Source: Christensenella sp. UBA1224 (lineage in GTDB: Bacteria > Bacillota > Clostridia > Christensenellales > Aristaeellaceae). Taken from it: 8,308 nt of DNA. This document shows, one piece after another, positions 1 through 6,191 of this stretch (position 1 is the first letter of the stretch; each line of letters starts with the position of its first letter). Location: NCBI GenBank assembly GCA_002309235.1, contig DBXA01000030.1, forward strand, positions 1-8,308, in the 5' to 3' direction. The notes beneath the pieces were generated by a model. That model was not told where the DNA came from and made no database searches. It was given only the letters and a program-made list of their open reading frames with translations. Position numbers and translations under genes: made by a program.

Positions 1-2
1 TC

Positions 3-1439
3 AACCGCAGCCGCGAGGCGGACGAGCTGCAGAGGCTCAAGTACCGTTACCTTGACCTGAGGAACCCCGCCGTCAAGCAGAATATCGTGCTCAGGTGCAA
101 TGTGGTGGCAGCTCTCAGGCAGGCTATGATGGAGCACGGCTTCCTTGAGATCACAACGCCTATCCTGACGGCATCCAGCCCCGAAGGCGCAAGGGATTAC
201 CTGGTGCCTGCCAGAAAGCATCCGGGCAAGTTCTACGCGCTCCCGCAGGCGCCTCAGCAGTTCAAGCAGCTGCTGATGACCAGCGGCTTTGACAGGTATT
301 TCCAGATAGCACCCTGCTTCCGCGATGAGGATGCCCGCGGCGACCGCTCGCCGGGTGAGTTCTACCAGCTGGATATGGAAATGGCCTTTGCCGGGCAGGA
401 TGATGTGTTCGCCATACTGGAGGATGTGCTGCCGCCCATCTTCGCAAAATACGGCAAGTATAATATCGCGTCCACTGCGCCTTTCAAGCGCATACCGTAT
501 ATGGAGGCGATGGAGGTATACGGTTCGGACAAGCCGGACCTGCGCATTGACCTGGTTGTACAGGATATGACGGACCTTGTGAAGGGCTCCGAATTCGGGC
601 CGTTTGCTGAGGGGAATACCGTAAAGGCTGTCGTGGTGTCCGGGAGCGACCTTACCCGCAAGCAGATCGACAAGCTGTGTGCGGATGTTGAGGTGCAGGC
701 GGGCGACAAGCCCTACTGGTTCCGCGTGGAGAACGATATGTCCTTTGTGGGCGGCATCGCCAAGTTCATGACACCGGTGCATGACGAGGCGGTGGAGAAG
801 CTGGGACTCACAGCGGGCTGCCTGGTAGGAGTTGCGGCAGGCAAAAAGACCCAGGCCCAGAAGACGGCGGGCGTGCTGCGCAAGATGCTGGGAGCGGCCG
901 TGCCTGGACATATGGATAAGGAACGATATGAGTTCTGCTGGGTAGTGGATTTCCCGATGTACGAGATAGGGGAGGAATCCGGAGAGCTGGAATTCTGCCA
1001 CAATCCCTTCTCCATGCCGGGCGGCGGCGCTGCAACGCTGGATAAGGCGATCGCGGGCGAGGTTGACCCGCTCAGCATCACAGCGCAGCAGTATGACCTG
1101 GTGTGCAACGGCGTGGAGCTTTCCTCCGGCGCGGTGCGAAACCATGATCCGGAGATCATGATTAAGGCCTTCGAGTTGGTGGGCCTGGGCGAGGACGACG
1201 TGAAGTCCAAGTTCCCGGCCATGTACAACGCCTTCTGCTACGGCGCGCCGCCGCATGCGGGCATTGCGCCCGGTGTGGACCGCATGGTGATGCTGCTGGC
1301 GGGAGAGGATTCCATCAGGGAGATCATCCCATTCCCGATGAACAAGAACGCACAGGATGTGATGATGGACGCGCCTTCCTATGTGACGGAAAAGCAGCTG
1401 AAGGAGCTCCACATCATCTGTGATGTCCCTGAGCAGTGA
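3..1439 (+). CDS. aspS: aspartyl-tRNA synthetase, bacterial type (5' end outside window)
   Basis: Class II aminoacyl-tRNA synthetase that charges tRNA(Asp) with aspartate in the cytosol. The open frame enters from the left edge; 478 residues are visible of about 590 usual for bacterial AspRS, so the N-terminal OB-fold anticodon-binding domain and true start are missing. The first visible residues contain KYRYLDLR, the usual junction into the catalytic domain. Motif 1 lies near bases 150-190. Motif 2 (FRDEDARGDRSPGEFYQ) is near 318-370. The bacterial GAD insertion domain covers roughly 520-890. Motif 3 (GIAPGVDR) is near 1254-1280. It ends in TGA. Motif 2 reads RSPGEFYQ rather than the common RQPEFTQ, and motif 3 reads GAPPHAGIAPGVDR rather than GTPPHGGIAFGLDR; from memory this subtype resembles the alphaproteobacterial one. 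Identity is certain. Whether it discriminates tRNA(Asp) from tRNA(Asn) cannot be judged here. Confidence 0.97.
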   Translation, partial: NRSREADELQRLKYRYLDLRNPAVKQNIVLRCNVVAALRQAMMEHGFLEITTPILTASSPEGARDYLVPARKHPGKFYALPQAPQQFKQLLMTSGFDRYFQIAPCFRDEDARGDRSPGEFYQLDMEMAFAGQDDVFAILEDVLPPIFAKYGKYNIASTAPFKRIPYMEAMEVYGSDKPDLRIDLVVQDMTDLVKGSEFGPFAEGNTVKAVVVSGSDLTRKQIDKLCADVEVQAGDKPYWFRVENDMSFVGGIAKFMTPVHDEAVEKLGLTAGCLVGVAAGKKTQAQKTAGVLRKMLGAAVPGHMDKERYEFCWVVDFPMYEIGEESGELEFCHNPFSMPGGGAATLDKAIAGEVDPLSITAQQYDLVCNGVELSSGAVRNHDPEIMIKAFELVGLGEDDVKSKFPAMYNAFCYGAPPHAGIAPGVDRMVMLLAGEDSIREIIPFPMNKNAQDVMMDAPSYVTEKQLKELHIICDVPEQ

Positions 1440-1501
1440 TCCCGGCGGGAACATGCAAGGCAGGGAATTCGTCACAAGGATAACAACGATGACCCGGGAT
1501 C
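1438..1501 (+). repeat. 8-bp inverted repeat bracketing the aspS-rnj spacer start
   Basis: GATCCCGG at 1438-1445, which begins inside the aspS stop codon, is the exact reverse complement of CCGGGATC at 1494-1501, with a 48-base loop. The 5' arm also overlaps the short near-palindrome TCCCGGCGGGA at 1440-1450, and its TCCCG could alternatively pair with CGGGA at 1536-1540 of the next hairpin. The transcript spacer therefore has competing pairings. There is no U-tract, so it is not a terminator by itself. A chance repeat is quite possible. Confidence 0.3.
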
Positions 1502-1512
1502 TGTCGGTCTCT

Positions 1513-1541
1513 TTCCCGTCTGTGCTTTTCACAGGCGGGAA
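1513..1541 (+). terminator. hairpin between aspS and rnj, weak terminator or leader structure
   Basis: The arm TTCCCGTCTGTG (1513-1524) pairs with CACAGGCGGGAA (1530-1541) around a 5-base loop CTTTT, with a single G-T wobble. The stem is long and GC-rich, but only a poor T-run follows (TGCTTGGTTT), so it would be an inefficient intrinsic terminator or an RNA-stability element separating aspS from rnj. The A of the ATG at 1541 is the last base of the stem, which argues against that ATG being the rnj start because it would be sequestered and has no Shine-Dalgarno. The rest of the spacer (1440-1660) shows no promoter that I can recognise. Confidence 0.45.
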
Positions 1542-1645
1542 TGCTTGGTTTAAGAAGGCAGGGTAGACCCGGGAGGAAAAAACGCAAAAACAGGATAAAA
1601 GGAAAAAGCCTGCCGAGAAAGGCGGGAAAAGGACCGAAAACAAAC

Positions 1646-1650
1646 AGGAG
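1646..1650 (+). promoter_or_regulatory. ribosome binding site that supports the TTG start of rnj
   Basis: AGGAG lies 10 bases upstream of TTG at 1661. No other in-frame start upstream of the conserved RNase J core has a comparable Shine-Dalgarno. The ATG at 1541 is preceded by the closing arm of a hairpin. This site therefore decides the start call, although the spacing is slightly long. Confidence 0.5.
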
Positions 1651-1660
1651 TTGGAAAGAT

Positions 1661-3349
1661 TTGTCTGGAAAAAAAAGAACAAAAAACAAAAAGGAACCGC
1701 ATGTAAAGATCATACCGCTGGGAGGACTCGGCGAGATCGGCAAGAACATGACGGCGATCGAATATGAGAATGATATCATTGTGGTGGATATCGGATCGAT
1801 ATTTCCCAAGGACGATATGCCGGGCGTCGACCTGGTGATACCGGATATCACGTACCTCATCAAAAACAAAGATCGTGTGCGCGGGTACCTGCTGACCCAC
1901 GGGCATGAGGATCATATAGGCGCCGCACCTTATGTGCTCAGCGAAGTGCCCGCGCCTGTGTACGGTACAAGGCTTACCCTCGCCTTTGTGGAACATAAAC
2001 TAAAGGAACACGGTCTCAATGACAGTATTGAACTGCGTGTAGTCACGCCGGGAGATGTCGAATGCATAGGCGCGTTTGATGTCGAATTTCTGAATGTGAG
2101 CCATTCAATCGCCGGCGCGGTGGCGTTGGCGATCCATACGCCTGCGGGCACCATTGTCCACACGGGGGATTTCAAGGTGGATTATACGCCGATCGATGAC
2201 AGGATGATGGATTTCGGAAGGCTGGCGCAGCTGGGCAAAGAAGGCGTCGGGCTGCTGCTGTGCGATTCGACCAATGTGGAAAAGCCCGGGTATACCATCA
2301 GCGAAAGGCGTGTGGGAGAGACGTTTATGGATCTCTTCGCCCAGGCTGAGGCCAGGATCATCATATCGATGTTCGCGAGCAATATCCACAGGATACAATC
2401 CGTCGTTGACGCGGCCGTACAGTATGGGAGAAAGGTGTGCCTGGTCGGCAGGAGCATGGTCACCAACGCGCAGATCGCGATAGACCTGGGCGAGCTGTTC
2501 ATTCCGGAAGGCTGTCTTGTGGACATCGATGATATCGACCGCTATAAGGACAGCCGGATGGTGATCATTACCACAGGCAGCCAGGGAGAGCCTATGTCAG
2601 GCCTCAGCAGGATGGCATTTGCGGAATACCGGAAGCTGTCTATCAAGCCGACGGATATGGTGATCATCTCTTCATCACCGATTCCCGGCAATGAGAACAG
2701 CGTGTACCGCGTGATCAACCAGCTCGTATCCTCCGGAGCGAATGTGGTGTACGAAAGGCTGGCGGAGGTGCATGCATCAGGCCATGCCTGCAGAGAAGAG
2801 TTAAAGCTCATGCACGCGCTGACACAGCCGAAATTCTTTGTCCCCGTACATGGCGAGACGAGGCATCTCTTCCAGCATGCGCAGCTTGCGCAGGAACTGG
2901 GAATGCCCGGGGATAATGTATTGATCGCCTCAAACGGCAATGTGATCGATCTTACGCAGGATTCTATCTCGATATCGGGCACAGTACCCTGCGGATCTGT
3001 GCTGATAGACGGTCTTGGAGTCGGAGATGTGGGAGAAGGCGTCCTGAAGGATAGAAAGTATCTTTCTCAGGAAGGGCTGGTCATGATCGTTATGGCTGTC
3101 AACAGGGAAACGGGAGAGGTCATAACCGGACCGGATGTTTCCAGCCGCGGTCTTGTGTATACGCGGGAAGAAAGCGAGCTTACCGAAGGCATTCGCTCAG
3201 CCGCGAGGGCTGTCATCGCAAGATACGGTGCGATAGGGCCCGGCGATATCAATGATTTCAAAAATGAGATACGTACATCGGTACGCCGTTTTGTATCCGG
3301 TACCATAAAGAGGAGCCCTATGGTGTTCCCGATCGTAGTCGAAGTATGA
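1661..3349 (+). CDS. rnj: ribonuclease J (metallo-beta-lactamase/beta-CASP RNase)
   Basis: RNase J combines 5'-3' exonuclease and endonuclease activity in mRNA decay and rRNA maturation in Firmicutes. With the TTG start it has 562 residues, close to the 555 typical of B. subtilis RNase J1. After a Lys-rich tail (residues 2-11) comes VKIIPLGGLGEIGKNMT, the usual family opening. Metal-ligand motifs are HGHEDH at about 80-85, H148, D170 (HTGDF) and H397 (PVHGE). The beta-CASP domain lies around 220-350, with TTGSQGEP near 304-311 and the HASGHA motif at 371-376. The C-terminal domain follows. The frame stays open up to ATG 1541, which would add 40 Arg/Lys-rich residues (602 total); I prefer TTG because of its ribosome binding site and family length. 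The stop is 12 bases before the YlbF-family gene, with that gene's ribosome binding site overlapping the stop. The identity is firm; whether it is RNase J1 or J2 is not resolved. Confidence 0.95.
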   Translation: MSGKKRTKNKKEPHVKIIPLGGLGEIGKNMTAIEYENDIIVVDIGSIFPKDDMPGVDLVIPDITYLIKNKDRVRGYLLTHGHEDHIGAAPYVLSEVPAPVYGTRLTLAFVEHKLKEHGLNDSIELRVVTPGDVECIGAFDVEFLNVSHSIAGAVALAIHTPAGTIVHTGDFKVDYTPIDDRMMDFGRLAQLGKEGVGLLLCDSTNVEKPGYTISERRVGETFMDLFAQAEARIIISMFASNIHRIQSVVDAAVQYGRKVCLVGRSMVTNAQIAIDLGELFIPEGCLVDIDDIDRYKDSRMVIITTGSQGEPMSGLSRMAFAEYRKLSIKPTDMVIISSSPIPGNENSVYRVINQLVSSGANVVYERLAEVHASGHACREELKLMHALTQPKFFVPVHGETRHLFQHAQLAQELGMPGDNVLIASNGNVIDLTQDSISISGTVPCGSVLIDGLGVGDVGEGVLKDRKYLSQEGLVMIVMAVNRETGEVITGPDVSSRGLVYTREESELTEGIRSAARAVIARYGAIGPGDINDFKNEIRTSVRRFVSGTIKRSPMVFPIVVEV

Positions 3350-3361
3350 GGAGAGATAAAA

Positions 3362-3709
3362 ATGATCAATATTTACGATACAGCGAACCTCCTTGCGTCC
3401 CAGATCAGGGAGACAGAGGAATACAAAGAATACCAGAGACTGAATGAAGCTGCAAGGCAGGATGATACGAACCGTACGCTTATGGATGAGTACAAGCGCC
3501 TGCAGTATAAGATGCAGGCTTCCCTGGTCGCCGGCGGTACGATGGGCGAGGATGATGTCAAGAGGATGCAGCAGATAGGCTCCCTCCTCCAGTTCAATCA
3601 GGATGCCAGCGCGGCTATGCTGGCGGAATTCAGGCTTCAGAAGCTGATCGCCGATATCTATAAGATCATCGCGGATGCCGCGGGGATAGATCTGGGAGCC
3701 CTCAGGTAA
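3362..3709 (+). CDS. YlbF/YmcA/YheA-family protein (Com_YlbF)
   Basis: A small protein of 115 residues, almost entirely predicted helix and highly charged. It begins with INIYDTANLLASQIRET and carries the family pattern of two long amphipathic helices separated by the loop near residues 57-65 (AGGTMGEDD). YlbF and YmcA of B. subtilis form, with YaaT, a complex that redirects RNase Y and affects competence, sporulation and biofilms. This copy has no cysteine at all, so unlike the Fe-S-ligating YlbF/YmcA it cannot coordinate the reported clusters alone; a YheA-like role is equally possible. The ribosome binding site GAGGAG (3348-3353) overlaps the rnj stop, 8 bases before ATG. The next gene starts 15 bases downstream. 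Translational coupling with RNase J is likely. Family assignment comes from recognising the sequence pattern. Confidence 0.82.
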   Translation: MINIYDTANLLASQIRETEEYKEYQRLNEAARQDDTNRTLMDEYKRLQYKMQASLVAGGTMGEDDVKRMQQIGSLLQFNQDASAAMLAEFRLQKLIADIYKIIADAAGIDLGALR

Positions 3710-3724
3710 GGAGAACAGAGCACA

Positions 3725-4990
3725 ATGAGTACGAAAAAGCGCGCAAAAGGCAGAAGGTATACCGAAAAGGCCCTCTATTCCGAAAGGAGCAAGGGGTTTT
3801 ACTGGTATTCCGCCTTGTGGAAGATATTCAGGCCTGTTATGGTCTTCCTTTGCGCGCTTGCGATCGTGGTCGGTCTTGTCTCGAGCGGCTGGAGGAAGGT
3901 TTACGAGGATTTTTTCAGCCCTGTGGATAGTACAGCTCTTGAGACGGAGACCTTTGTGATAGAATCCGGTTCTTCTGTCACAACGGTAGGGCGGAATCTC
4001 TTTGAAAAAGGGCTTATCAAAAACAGAGGTCTGTTTGGCTATATCATACAGTTCAGAGGGCTCACGAGCTCGATCCAGTACGGGAATTATGAGCTTTCAA
4101 GATCCATGACGATGTTTGAGATCATCGATACCTTGTCATCGGGCAGTGCTACGACAGAACGCACCATAACGATCATACCGGGGTGGACCCTCGAGGATAT
4201 CGCGGATTACCTGGTGGAGAAAGGGGCGGCGGCGAACAGGGAGGAATTCCTGGATCTGTGCTCGCAGCCGGAACTGTTTATCGACAGCTCCTATGCGCTT
4301 CAGACGGCAAAAGCGGAGAACGGCTTTAAAAACAGGCTTTACGCGCTGGAAGGCTATCTTGCCCCGGATACATACAGGATATTTATCAACGCCTCTGTCC
4401 AGTCAATCATCTCGAAATTGCTGGGCCAGACGGATAAGGTGCTCGATAAGCTCATATACGCGAGCGATACCACCATAGCTTATGATGAAAACGGGAATAT
4501 CATAGAAGTTACGGATGCGTCGAAACAGTACAAAACGAAGCTTACGCCGGAAGAGACCGTCATACTGGCTTCCATGATAGAGAAGGAAGCGGGGAACAAG
4601 AATGATTATGCCAGGATCTCCGCGGTGTTCCACAATCGCCTGAACAGAGGCATGAAGCTGGAAAGCGATGCGACGGTCTCCTATGTGCTGAAGCTCAAAC
4701 GCCTTGCTTTGACCTCCGGAGAGCTTTCGGTGGCTTCGCCGTATAATACGTATATCGTCTCCGGGCTGCCTGCCGGGCCTATCTGCAACCCATCTGCTGC
4801 AGCGATCGAAGCCGCACTGTACCCGGATATGGAATATATAAACGATGGATATCTCTATTTCTGCGCGAAGGAGCCGGAGAGCGGTGAGACCGCATTTGCC
4901 CGCACCTATGAGGAGCATCTTGCAAATGTTGAAAGATACCGTCCTTCGTGGATCGAGTATGATAATCGGATGAAAGCAGACTCGCAGTGA
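3725..4990 (+). CDS. mltG: endolytic peptidoglycan transglycosylase MltG (YceG-like)
   Basis: A membrane-anchored lytic transglycosylase that cuts nascent glycan strands and is thought to set chain length and release them from the synthesis machinery. It has 421 residues: a basic cytosolic N-terminus (1-36), one membrane segment at about 37-54, and a LysM-like subdomain at about 75-140. The YceG catalytic domain follows, with LEGYLAPDTYR (208-218), LASMIEKEAG (281-290), SDATVSY (314-320) and YNTYIVSGLPAGPI (340-353). E286 matches the catalytic Glu218 of E. coli MltG by motif alignment. Residues about 245-270 look like an extra loop between the PDTYR region and the catalytic helix. AAGGAG at 3708-3713, overlapping the previous stop, precedes ATG. 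Two stops in tandem (TGATGA) end the gene. The gene order RNase J-YlbF-MltG is, from memory, common in Clostridia. Confidence 0.95.
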   Translation: MSTKKRAKGRRYTEKALYSERSKGFYWYSALWKIFRPVMVFLCALAIVVGLVSSGWRKVYEDFFSPVDSTALETETFVIESGSSVTTVGRNLFEKGLIKNRGLFGYIIQFRGLTSSIQYGNYELSRSMTMFEIIDTLSSGSATTERTITIIPGWTLEDIADYLVEKGAAANREEFLDLCSQPELFIDSSYALQTAKAENGFKNRLYALEGYLAPDTYRIFINASVQSIISKLLGQTDKVLDKLIYASDTTIAYDENGNIIEVTDASKQYKTKLTPEETVILASMIEKEAGNKNDYARISAVFHNRLNRGMKLESDATVSYVLKLKRLALTSGELSVASPYNTYIVSGLPAGPICNPSAAAIEAALYPDMEYINDGYLYFCAKEPESGETAFARTYEEHLANVERYRPSWIEYDNRMKADSQ

Positions 4991-4999
4991 TGAGACGAT

Positions 5000-5005
5000 A
5001 GGAGG
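5000..5005 (+). promoter_or_regulatory. strong ribosome binding site fixing the GTG start
   Basis: AGGAGG is separated by 7 bases from GTG at 5013, ideal spacing for a Firmicute. It supports the non-ATG start of the sialidase-like gene. It lies in the 22-base gap after the tandem stops of mltG, so translation probably re-initiates on the same transcript. Confidence 0.75.
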
Positions 5006-5012
5006 CCTTTTT

Positions 5013-6134
5013 GTGAAGAAGCTTACAGCAGGGGAAAAGAGAGTCATCTGTTCAAATGCAACAAGTCCGTTCGGTTATTTTGCTTGGCCGAGCGTCATCC
5101 GTTTGAATGACGGTAAGATCGCCTGCGCGATGTCCGGATTTCGATTGAAGCACATATGTCCCTTCGGAAAGGCGTGCATCATGTACAGCCGAGATGAGGG
5201 AAAAACCTGGACAAATCCCGCTCCCGTAATCGATACGCCTCTGGATGACAGAGACGCGGGGCTCATGTCTTTCGGAAAAGGCCGCCTCATACTGACATCC
5301 TTTAACAATACGACAGAGTTCCAAAAGAGCGTAAACATGCGACGGAATTCGGAACACTCTCCGTCATCGGAAGCCCAAAGGCGTTTTATAGAGGCGTATA
5401 TAGACCTTGTAAGGGCAGGCTATGATGAGAACAAGTATCTGGGCTCAACATATCGGATCAGCGAAGATGGCGGAAATACCTTTGGCCCGCTTTGCTTTTC
5501 TCCCGTTTCAGCGCCGCACGGCCCTATGCGCATGCTGGATGGCTCGCTCATGTACATCGGCCGAAGGTTTTCAAGGGATGATTCCTTTGACGAGGGGCTG
5601 CGTCCTTTCATCGAATGTCATAAGCTTAACGCTTCAGACAGCTTTGAATACGTATCCGCGATAGAAAACATAGAGGACGAGCAAGGCCTTATCTACAGCT
5701 GTGAACCGCATGCCGTACAGCTCCCGGACGGCCGCATCATCGTCCACATACGGGTAGAGGGAAGCGCTGATCACAGGGTGTTTACGATCTATCAATCAGA
5801 ATCGTACGATTACGGCCTGCACTTCACAAAACCGCATAGGATACTCGGGCGTTTGGGAGGAGCGCCGGCGCACCTTCTTCTCAGCTCGGGAGGGATGCTC
5901 GTTTCGGTCTACGGATATCGCGAGAAACCGTATGGGATCCGTGCCATGTTCAGCAAAGACGGGGGAGAGACATGGGATACGGATTGGGTGTTAGATGATG
6001 AAGGGGAAAGCGGCGACCTTGGCTACCCGGCGAGCGTCGAGCTGTCAGATGGTTCCATCCTGACGGTCTATTATGAAAACAAGGGCGGACGCAGTTCGAT
6101 ATTCGGGAAGACATGGACGATCCCCCAACTATAA
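5013..6134 (+). CDS. sialidase-superfamily Asp-box (BNR) protein, cytosolic
   Basis: A 373-residue six-bladed-propeller type protein. Four Asp-boxes (S-x-D-x-G-x-T/x-W/F) are visible: SRDEGKTW 59-66, SEDGGNTF 150-157, SYDYGLHF 264-271 and SKDGGETW 314-321. Further sialidase-like landmarks are DDRDAG 78-83 (candidate Asp acid), E231 in EPHAVQLPDG followed by R247, R310, and Y353/Y354-E355. The usual FRIP arginine near the N-terminus is replaced by FAWPS (23-27), so the first arginine of the sialic-acid-binding triad is missing or supplied elsewhere, perhaps by R44. There is no signal peptide or membrane segment, so a cytosolic protein is expected; substrate is unknown. GTG start with AGGAGG 7 bases before it. 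It is the last gene of the rnj-ylbF-mltG cluster, directly before a terminator. I call the superfamily with confidence but not the enzymatic activity. Confidence 0.83.
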   Translation: MKKLTAGEKRVICSNATSPFGYFAWPSVIRLNDGKIACAMSGFRLKHICPFGKACIMYSRDEGKTWTNPAPVIDTPLDDRDAGLMSFGKGRLILTSFNNTTEFQKSVNMRRNSEHSPSSEAQRRFIEAYIDLVRAGYDENKYLGSTYRISEDGGNTFGPLCFSPVSAPHGPMRMLDGSLMYIGRRFSRDDSFDEGLRPFIECHKLNASDSFEYVSAIENIEDEQGLIYSCEPHAVQLPDGRIIVHIRVEGSADHRVFTIYQSESYDYGLHFTKPHRILGRLGGAPAHLLLSSGGMLVSVYGYREKPYGIRAMFSKDGGETWDTDWVLDDEGESGDLGYPASVELSDGSILTVYYENKGGRSSIFGKTWTIPQL

Positions 6135-6136
6135 GC

Positions 6137-6180
6137 AAAAAAAGCAAGACCCAGCGTATCTGCCGGGTCTTGCTTTTTTT
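6137..6180. terminator. bidirectional intrinsic terminator
   Basis: AAAAAAAGCAAGACCC (6137-6152) is the exact reverse complement of GGGTCTTGCTTTTTTT (6165-6180), with a 12-base loop. The seven-base A and T tracts on either side make it a good terminator for both strands. It ends the plus-strand operon two bases after the sialidase-like stop codon and the convergent capA-like transcript 11 bases after its stop. Confidence 0.95.
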
Positions 6181-6191
6181 GAACACGATCA

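Noticed and set aside
713..1228. 171-codon minus-strand frame opposite aspS
   Set aside because: Antisense to the conserved AspRS core; Ser/Pro-rich shadow with no ribosome binding site.
1440..1660. Possible T-box, riboswitch or tRNA in the aspS-rnj spacer
   Set aside because: No T-box sequence, tRNA-like cloverleaf or known riboswitch core could be traced; only simple hairpins are visible.
1550..1996. Minus-strand open frames across the RNase J leader and 5' end
   Set aside because: They run through the conserved metal-binding motif of RNase J and have no recognisable protein features.
1661..3349. HGHEDH motif as a beta-lactamase or glyoxalase
   Set aside because: The beta-CASP domain, TTGSQGEP and the HASGHA/PVHGE motifs identify RNase J.
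3710..3724. Terminator or promoter between ylbF and mltG
   Set aside because: The gap is 15 bases and is filled by the ribosome binding site.
4403..5047. 214-codon minus-strand open frame opposite mltG
   Set aside because: Antisense to the conserved catalytic domain of MltG, rich in unusual Ile/Arg composition, with no recognisable motif.
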